Shown piece by piece: positions 6,687 to 11,843 of a DNA stretch of 11,843 nucleotides. Under the pieces are notes generated by a model. It was not told the DNA's origin. It made no database searches and saw only the letters and a program-made list of their open reading frames with translations. The translations under genes were made by a program, and so were the position numbers. Positions within the stretch are counted from its first letter, which is position 1; the number at the start of each line of letters is the position of its first letter. Source of the DNA: Myxococcales bacterium (GTDB lineage Bacteria > Myxococcota > Bradymonadia > REDH01); NCBI GenBank assembly GCA_018970625.1, contig JAGWVZ010000060.1, positions 1-11,843 of the forward strand. The letters are read 5' to 3'.

Positions 6687-6790
6687 GGTTCGTGACGTCC
6701 GAAATTGGCGGGTGGGACAAACATCATTTGCCATCGCGATTTGGGTGCCTAGGTTGATGCCGTTCAAATCTCCCATCCCCGAGAGACACC

Positions 6791-9196
6791 ATGTCTGATG
6801 ATTCAACCTTTCCGCAGGGCTCAGAAATCCTCGAACTGCCCGTGTTGCCACTCCGCAACAGCGTGCTGTTTCCGCAGGTGGTCATCCCGCTCGCCGTTGG
6901 ACGCGAAAAGTCGATCGCGCTCATTAAGGAGGCGGCCAAGCGAGACTCCCGCATCGCTATCGTCACCCAACGCGAATCAGAGGTCGAGGAGCCGACCGAA
7001 GCAGACCTGTACCGGGTGGGAACGTCGGCCCGTATCCTGAAGGTCGTGAAGATTGCTCATGATAATTACAGCGTGATTATTCAGGGGCAGGAGCGTATTC
7101 GCCTTCGGGGCGTCAATCAGGTCGAGCCTTACCTGATTGGCGAGTTTGAAGTGCTCGAAGAGGTTCTGGAGCGTGACGTGGAGGTCGATGCGCTCTTCAT
7201 GAACCTCAAGAACACTGCCAAACAGGTCGTGAAGTACATTCCTGAGATGCCTCGTGAGGCGGTTCAGATGATCGACTCCGTGAACGAGCCGGTTCAGCTG
7301 TGCGACTTCGTGGCTGCCAATATGGACATTACAACCGAGGAGAAGCAGCTGATTCTCGGCAAAGTGGATGTGAAAGAGCGTCTTCGTCTGGTGGTGACGT
7401 ATCTGACGCGGCAGCTTGAAGTCGCGAAAGTCTCGGACAAGATTCAGACGCAGATCAAGGAAGAGATCGATAAGAACCAGAAGGAGTACTACCTTCGCCA
7501 GCAGTTCAAGGCGATCAAGGAGCAGCTGGGCGAACTGGAAGGCGAGGGCGGAGAACTGGATGATCTCGCGAGGCGAATTGAATCCAAGGAGATGCCCGAA
7601 GATGTCGAGAAGGTGGTGCGCAAGCAGTTCAGCCGTCTGCAGCAAATGCAGCCGGCCAGCTCGGAATACGGGGTCGTTCGCACGTATGTCGAGACCTTGC
7701 TCGATATCCCTTGGCTTGAAACCACGACTGACCAACTCGACATTCAGAACGCCCGCGCCATTCTGGACGCCGATCACTTTGGGCTGGACCGGGTCAAGGA
7801 GCGCCTCGTGGAGTTCCTGGCGGTCCGCAAACTCCGTGCGGACATGAAAGGGCCGATTTTGTGCCTGATTGGACCTCCGGGCGTAGGAAAGACCTCACTC
7901 GGCAAGTCGGTGGCCAAGTCGCTGGGACGTGAATTTGTGCGTATCGCCCTCGGTGGTGTGCACGATGAGGCCGAGATTCGCGGTCACCGTCGTACCTATG
8001 TCGGTGCACTGCCCGGGCGTATCGTGCAAGCCCTCCGCAAGGCCAAGACGTCAAACCCGGTGATCATGCTCGACGAGATCGACAAAGTCGGCCGTGACTT
8101 CCGCGGCGATCCTCAGTCAGCGCTCCTTGAGGTGCTGGACCCTGAGCAGAACGGAACGTTCTCTGATCACTACGTGGAAATCCCGGTAGACCTCTCGAAG
8201 GTGCTGTTCATCGCCAACGCGAATCAGGCGGATACCATCTCGGCGCCACTGCGCGATCGCATGGAGATCATCGACATTCCCGGCTACACGCCACAGGAGA
8301 AGAAGCGAATCGTGCTGGACTTCCTGCTGCCCAAGCAGCTGGAAATGCACGGGATTACGACAGAGCACGTCCAGTTTGAGACCTCTGCTGTCGACAAGGT
8401 CATTGAGCGCTACACGCGAGAGGCGGGTGTGCGATCGCTGGAGCGTCGGATTGCAGACGTTTGCCGGAAGATTGCCGTAAAGGTGGCCACAGACGAACTG
8501 AGCGGCGGAGCGATGGTGGTCACGGCGGATAATCTGTCTGACTTCCTCGGTCCCGAAAAGTACGAACGCGAGACGGTCGAGCGCGTGACCGACCCCGGCA
8601 TTACCACCGGTCTTGCCTGGACGCCCGCCGGCGGGGACATCCTTTTCATTGAGGCTACCCGTAGTCCCGGCAAGGGTGAGTTGCGGCTCACAGGTCAACT
8701 GGGCGACGTCATGAAGGAGTCCGCCCTGGCTGCCATGTCTTACCTGAAGATGAGATCAGCCGAGTTCGGCCTTCCTCCCAACTTTACCCGCGACAGTGAT
8801 GTACACATTCACTTCCCGGCAGGTTCGGTTCCCAAGGATGGTCCTTCTGCAGGCACAGCGATATTCACGACCCTTCTGAGCCTTTTCACAGGCGTGAAGG
8901 TCCGTGACGACGTCGCGATGACCGGCGAGCTCACGCTCCGCGGCAACGTACTCCCCATCGGGGGCGTCAAGGAGAAGCTACTGGCTGCTCACCGTGCTGG
9001 CATCAAGCGTGTGCTGCTGCCAGAGCGAAATCGGAAGGATCTGGTCGATGTGGCTGAGGATGTGAAGCAGGAACTCGAAATTTTCTTCGTTAAGAAAGTG
9101 TCGGAGATTCCGGCGCTTGCGTTGACCGAGCCCCTGTCGCCCCTGCCAGTGATAACAGGGGAAGGCACTTTCGAGTCGCCAAAGGCAGAGGCCTGA
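6791..9196 (+). CDS. lon: ATP-dependent protease La (Lon)
   Basis: 801 residues, typical of LonA. Lon is a cytoplasmic hexameric AAA+ protease that degrades misfolded and selected regulatory proteins. The N-terminal substrate-binding domain starts at ELPVLPLRNSVLFPQ (from residue 15) and runs to about 205. A coiled-coil linker with the KEYYLRQQ..AI..ELGE pattern follows at about 225-265. The AAA+ module has Walker A GPPGVGKTS (361-369), Walker B VIMLDEID (D428, E429), and RDRMEIIDIPGYT as the sensor region. The protease domain has the Ser-Lys dyad S686 (in DGPSAGTA) and K729 (second Lys of GGVKEK), with the same 43-residue spacing as E. coli S679/K722. The C-terminal 20 or so residues are variable and proline-rich. 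ATG 6791 is preceded by GAGAGA. All catalytic residues are intact. It probably shares a transcript with the downstream yacG. Confidence 0.98.
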   Translation: MSDDSTFPQGSEILELPVLPLRNSVLFPQVVIPLAVGREKSIALIKEAAKRDSRIAIVTQRESEVEEPTEADLYRVGTSARILKVVKIAHDNYSVIIQGQERIRLRGVNQVEPYLIGEFEVLEEVLERDVEVDALFMNLKNTAKQVVKYIPEMPREAVQMIDSVNEPVQLCDFVAANMDITTEEKQLILGKVDVKERLRLVVTYLTRQLEVAKVSDKIQTQIKEEIDKNQKEYYLRQQFKAIKEQLGELEGEGGELDDLARRIESKEMPEDVEKVVRKQFSRLQQMQPASSEYGVVRTYVETLLDIPWLETTTDQLDIQNARAILDADHFGLDRVKERLVEFLAVRKLRADMKGPILCLIGPPGVGKTSLGKSVAKSLGREFVRIALGGVHDEAEIRGHRRTYVGALPGRIVQALRKAKTSNPVIMLDEIDKVGRDFRGDPQSALLEVLDPEQNGTFSDHYVEIPVDLSKVLFIANANQADTISAPLRDRMEIIDIPGYTPQEKKRIVLDFLLPKQLEMHGITTEHVQFETSAVDKVIERYTREAGVRSLERRIADVCRKIAVKVATDELSGGAMVVTADNLSDFLGPEKYERETVERVTDPGITTGLAWTPAGGDILFIEATRSPGKGELRLTGQLGDVMKESALAAMSYLKMRSAEFGLPPNFTRDSDVHIHFPAGSVPKDGPSAGTAIFTTLLSLFTGVKVRDDVAMTGELTLRGNVLPIGGVKEKLLAAHRAGIKRVLLPERNRKDLVDVAEDVKQELEIFFVKKVSEIPALALTEPLSPLPVITGEGTFESPKAEA
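9131..9161 (+). repeat. Inverted repeat inside the 3' end of lon
   Basis: CCCCTGT (9131-9137) pairs with ACAGGGG (9155-9161), a perfect 7-bp stem. A second CCCCTG (9140-9145) can compete for the same right arm with a 10-base loop. It encodes the poorly conserved Lon C-terminal tail and lies about 70 bases before yacG. It may tune mRNA decay or readthrough into yacG, or be incidental. Confidence 0.35.
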
Positions 9197-9233
9197 CCGA
9201 TGTTTTCAGAGTCCCGGACCACTGTATCGCACC

Positions 9234-9500
9234 ATGGCCAACGACGACATTGATGCCCGCCTTCACGCCTTCAAGTGTCCTGTTTGTAAGGCTGTGACAG
9301 GTCTGCCGGGCGTGAACCGCTCGTTTCCTTTCTGTAGCGAGAGGTGTCGTTTCGTCGATCTTGGGCGGTGGATAGACGGAAGGTATGCGGTCGACGCACG
9401 CACGGGCAAGCTTGATCTCGTAGAACCTTCGGATGACGATTCCCTGCGTGTGGTCGACAAATCCGACGTGCCGGGAACTTCGGACGACGGCGAATCGTAG
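9234..9500 (+). CDS. yacG: YacG-type zinc-binding DNA gyrase inhibitor
   Basis: 88 residues. The zinc site is C15-x2-C18-x15-C34-x3-C38, exactly the YacG spacing, in the context KCPVCK..., RSFPFCSERCRFVDLGRWIDGRY (residues 29-51), which is the family signature. E. coli YacG binds GyrB and inhibits supercoiling; the same role is presumed here. After the conserved core (to about 53) there is an acidic tail of some 35 residues with several Asp-Asp and Ser-Asp pairs, longer than the compact E. coli protein and probably disordered. It starts 37 bases after the lon stop on the same strand, with only a weak ribosome site before ATG 9234, so it is probably translated from the lon transcript. The next gene is convergent. 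Confidence 0.93.
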   Translation: MANDDIDARLHAFKCPVCKAVTGLPGVNRSFPFCSERCRFVDLGRWIDGRYAVDARTGKLDLVEPSDDDSLRVVDKSDVPGTSDDGES

Positions 9501-9527
9501 TCCTCGTTGGACCTGCGCTCATGACGC

Positions 9528-9596
9528 GTGGCAGTAACAGGTGCCGGCATGTACCGCGCCGTGGGGGCTCCAATGAAAGAGCGCGTTACGTGCCAC
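9528..9596. terminator. Possible bidirectional terminator between convergent genes
   Basis: GTGGCAGTAAC (9528-9538) is the reverse complement of GTTACGTGCCAC (9585-9596) apart from one extra G. The two arms are separated by 46 bases that contain smaller GC-rich foldbacks. A T-rich run (TTTGTTCTTT, 9601-9610) follows on the plus strand. It sits between the convergent yacG and PEGA genes, where a shared terminator is expected. The long loop makes this only a moderate candidate. Confidence 0.35.
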
Positions 9597-9617
9597 ATCG
9601 TTTGTTCTTTAACGTGT

Positions 9618-10448
9618 TCAGAGAGTATCGAGGTCAATGGACTCGTCCAGTAGCCTCACCTCTTGAACAGCTTCTTCGTCCCGTGTCACGTCCACGTAGC
9701 GAGACCACGGATGGAAGCCGGGGCGCGTGACCCCGAACAGATAACGGCCTTCCGCGAGCCGCAAGGGCTCTGCGAGAGGCGTGGTGCCAACCGATTGCCC
9801 ATCGACAGTAACGTCGGCACCTGCCTCAGGGTAAACGATCACCACATGACCGTAATACGTGATGGCGGTCAGTTGAACCGGTACGGTCTGTTCGGAGTCT
9901 GCGGCTACGGTGACGGTTGTCGTGTAGGGGTCGTGGTCGCGCAGGGTTGCCGAAATGGTGTAGTCGCCGGCCGGCAGTTCGATGGGGACTGTTGCCTCAG
10001 GACGCATGACGAGCCCGTTCAGCAAGAGCATCGTGTCAGGATCACCCAACTCGATGGTCAGTGTGCCCGTTTCTTCGAGCATGGCCGTGCATGCAGTCAA
10101 CTGTGCGCGCAGCGTCTCCGCGTCGGGATCATCTGGCACCTGTGCGAGGTAGGAGTGCGTGTAAAGCACGCAGTCGGTGGCGCGATCCTGAGTCGCTGCG
10201 ATGGAAGCTACATTATACAAGGCGTTGGTATGAGTCGGAACGAGCGCGACGACCTGCTTGAACTCGCTGTAGGCGCGGGTAACGCCACCGCGCTGGTAGC
10301 GCGTCAGGGCTTCTTCAAAGAGCGCGTCGGGGTCGACTGCTGGTGCTTCTGCCGACGAGTCATCCTGCGCTCGAAGCGGTTGTGGATAGGCGAGGAGCGC
10401 TACTGCAGCCAGTGCCGTGGCACCGAAGGAAAGTCGAAGTTGGTACAT
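9618..10448 (-). CDS. Exported TPR and PEGA-domain protein
   Basis: 276 residues. A signal peptide covers about 1-27 (cleavage after LRA). A TPR-like helical region follows at about 40-125, with YQRGGVTRAYSEFKQVVALVP and NALYNVASIA matching the small-large-small TPR pattern. Two beta-rich repeats come next. The first, about 128-193, has GTLTIEL and LPAGDYTISA. The second, about 200-266, is a clear PEGA domain with GADVTVDGQSVGTTPL and L.EGRYLFGVTRPGF. PEGA repeats are beta-sandwich modules found on secreted and surface proteins; TPRs mediate protein contacts. The likely role is an envelope or periplasmic scaffold or binding protein; the partner is unknown. There is no lipobox. It ends convergently with yacG and is divergent from the membrane protein at 10561. 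The ribosome site before ATG 10448 is weak. Confidence 0.88.
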   Translation of the reverse strand: MYQLRLSFGATALAAVALLAYPQPLRAQDDSSAEAPAVDPDALFEEALTRYQRGGVTRAYSEFKQVVALVPTHTNALYNVASIAATQDRATDCVLYTHSYLAQVPDDPDAETLRAQLTACTAMLEETGTLTIELGDPDTMLLLNGLVMRPEATVPIELPAGDYTISATLRDHDPYTTTVTVAADSEQTVPVQLTAITYYGHVVIVYPEAGADVTVDGQSVGTTPLAEPLRLAEGRYLFGVTRPGFHPWSRYVDVTRDEEAVQEVRLLDESIDLDTL

Positions 10449-10505
10449 AGAGACCCGGGACGCGAAGATTGACAGGAACCGCCACGTAGCGACGTTGTCT
10501 GGCTA

Positions 10506-10534
10506 GTATTATTCGTTGCTCAAATCGGACGCAA
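10506..10534 (-). promoter_or_regulatory. Weak candidate promoter for the PEGA gene
   Basis: On the minus strand, TTGCGT (10534-10529) and TAATAC (10511-10506) are 17 bases apart, about 60 bases before ATG 10448. Both boxes match the sigma70 consensus at only three positions. The support is mainly the spacing and the AT-rich patch in an otherwise GC-rich divergent region. Confidence 0.22.
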
Positions 10535-10560
10535 CCGGCACCGCTCTTACTGGATACCTC

Positions 10561-11843
10561 ATGTCAGACGTCACTGGAACCGAGAACCCGGTCCGACTAT
10601 TCGCGCGCTCGAGTGACTTTCAGTTTCTGGGACCGTTGGCGCGAAGTCGAACGCGTCTGACCATCGCCACCGCAGGTATCTGGCTGTCGACCGTCGCGTT
10701 TGCGTTCTGGGCCAGCCGTTGGGTGATGGAAATGAGTCAGTCCGTCGGGATAAACGTGACGATACTGGTGGCACAGTTTCTTGGTATGATGGCCAGCGCT
10801 ATCCTGCTGACGTGTACGATCGGCGCATGGGTCTGGGGTGACCTCTGGAGAAGACGCGTTTTGAATGGCGAGAAGATCGCTGTCGATCTGGACGAACAAG
10901 ACACAACGCGGGCGGCCGATGATCACGTCGTGGGCTTCTGGAGCCTGCTCCTTCTGTCTGGCGTGGCCGTCTATCTGTCCGTCTCGGAACCAACCGACAG
11001 CTACATGCAGCGGTACAACGAATGGGGATATTTCGGCACGATGCTGCGTACTCCCGATGCATCGGTTCAGGTTGCAGCGCTCCGGGGTGTTGCTCATCCG
11101 GCCAATCGGGATGCCGCGGCGTCGCATGTAATTCGTCAGGGCGTCGTACAGGCGCTCAACTCTGAGAACGTGGAGGTTCGGACCTGGGCTGCATGGACAG
11201 CTGAGCGCCTGGATTTGGTCGAGGCACGCGATGCTTTGTTGCGAATGCTCTCTCCGCAAGCCGCAGCCGAAGAGTATCATGAGGCAGCACTGGCGCTTGG
11301 AAGTATGGACGACCCGCTCGCTCAGCGGACCGTTCTGGAGCAACTTCAGCGAGGTGAACTCGACGAGGTGCGACAGATTTCTGCATTTCGGCTCATTGGT
11401 TTATCGGGCTTTCGCGAGGGCGCCGAGTGGGTCGCATCGCAGTTAACGACGCTGCAGGGCGACCGCCTGATGTGGGCGCTTTGGGCCATCGGTCGAGTCG
11501 GTTACGCGCAGTCATCGCTGGACCCCATGCCTGATAGTCTACGGGTTCCGGTCCTCGCCCTTCGCACGACAGCCACCCCTGAGACAGAGTGTTGGGTCGC
11601 TGAGGCGCTCAAGCACGTTACGACGCTGTCTGATTATCCTGCCATGCAGGAAGCGTTTCGGAACGCAGTTGACCGTCCGAACTGCGCTCAGGTGCGCGCC
11701 GTGGACCGCGCAGAGGATGACGAACACCCTCGCACTACGCTGGTCGTGGTCGACGAGCCTCTGGCTGCGAAATACATGAAGGCCGCGTTTAACATTGCAG
11801 CCCCAGGCGTGAACAGTTGGGTGGAACTGATTCGGAACGACGT
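10561..11843 (+). CDS. Membrane protein with HEAT-like repeats (C-terminus off the window)
   Basis: The frame is open from ATG 10561 to the right edge: 427 codons plus two bases. Hydrophobic segments at about 34-52, 66-92 and 124-142 are likely membrane helices. A basic WRRRV (96-100) after the second helix suggests a cytoplasmic loop by the positive-inside rule, which puts the large C-terminal part outside the cytoplasm. From about 165 to 320 there are alternating helices such as DASVQVAALRGVA, ENVEVRTWAAWTAERL, YHEAALALGSMDDPLAQRTV and DEVRQISAFRLIGL, resembling HEAT or PBS-lyase-type alpha solenoids used as binding scaffolds. No enzymatic motif is visible. It is divergent from the PEGA gene across 112 bases, so the two may be co-regulated. 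The ribosome site before the ATG is weak. The function is unknown; a membrane-tethered adaptor is the most I can infer. Confidence 0.8.
   Translation, partial: MSDVTGTENPVRLFARSSDFQFLGPLARSRTRLTIATAGIWLSTVAFAFWASRWVMEMSQSVGINVTILVAQFLGMMASAILLTCTIGAWVWGDLWRRRVLNGEKIAVDLDEQDTTRAADDHVVGFWSLLLLSGVAVYLSVSEPTDSYMQRYNEWGYFGTMLRTPDASVQVAALRGVAHPANRDAAASHVIRQGVVQALNSENVEVRTWAAWTAERLDLVEARDALLRMLSPQAAAEEYHEAALALGSMDDPLAQRTVLEQLQRGELDEVRQISAFRLIGLSGFREGAEWVASQLTTLQGDRLMWALWAIGRVGYAQSSLDPMPDSLRVPVLALRTTATPETECWVAEALKHVTTLSDYPAMQEAFRNAVDRPNCAQVRAVDRAEDDEHPRTTLVVVDEPLAAKYMKAAFNIAAPGVNSWVELIRND

Noticed and set aside
6754..6776. Heat-shock-sigma-like promoter before lon (TTGATG, 12 bases, CCCAT)
   Set aside because: The match is partial and the implied transcript start would lie only about 8 bases before ATG 6791, cutting into the GAGAGA ribosome site.
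6977..7777. 266-codon minus-strand open frame
   Set aside because: It is the antisense shadow of lon. Its Leu/His/Asp-rich composition mirrors the complementary codons, and Lon identity is unambiguous.
8117..8698. 193-codon minus-strand open frame
   Set aside because: Also antisense to the conserved Lon AAA+ and protease domains, with no domain of its own.
9613..9621. Second CGTGTTCAG, as in the uvrA operator
   Set aside because: It lies at the convergent 3' end of the PEGA gene, not upstream of any gene, and the other half-site does not match.
10469..10474. Exact TTGACA on the plus strand before the membrane-protein gene
   Set aside because: No -10-like hexamer lies 15-19 bases downstream; the AT-rich TATTAT is 32 bases away.

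Overview
The window is G+C-rich, gene-dense bacterial DNA, most likely from Myxococcota or a related former deltaproteobacterial lineage. The clues are a matrixin-type metalloprotease with a MYXO-CTERM-like tail, a TPR plus PEGA-repeat exported protein, and a candidate operator upstream of uvrA that resembles the Myxococcus LexA box as I recall it. This placement is inferred from gene content. No rRNA or tRNA gene, CRISPR array, insertion sequence or integrase was seen.

Layout. (1) Positions 1-1818, minus strand: three tightly packed or overlapping genes. In transcription order they are a small exported protein of unknown function, a secreted matrixin-like zinc protease, and a DUF4157-like HExxH protein cut off by the left edge. 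(2) Positions 1819-2201: a non-coding divergent intergenic region with a candidate promoter and small inverted repeat for the minus-strand genes, and a LexA-box-like site 30 bases before uvrA. (3) Positions 2202-5956, plus strand: a divergent UvrA-family ATPase followed five bases later by an unrecognised 318-residue protein. (4) Positions 6016-6686: a strong hairpin, then an unrecognised 198-residue helical protein. (5) Positions 6791-9500, plus strand: lon, then yacG 37 bases later. (6) Positions 9618-10448, minus strand: the TPR/PEGA protein, convergent with yacG. (7) Positions 10561-11843, plus strand: a membrane protein with HEAT-like repeats, cut off by the right edge.

How the genes may work together. 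The uvrA pair looks like a DNA-repair unit, and the operator-like site suggests damage-responsive control. Lon and YacG are housekeeping functions: ATP-dependent protein quality control and a small zinc protein known to inhibit gyrase in E. coli. The left-hand cluster looks like a secreted or surface proteolysis cassette. The right-hand pair are envelope proteins whose substrates are unknown.

The observations I consider most worth following are the LexA-like site before a UvrA with an altered signature loop, the unknown gene coupled to that uvrA, and the two adjacent zinc-protease-like genes whose reading frames overlap. I saw nothing that proves a new defence or mobile system.
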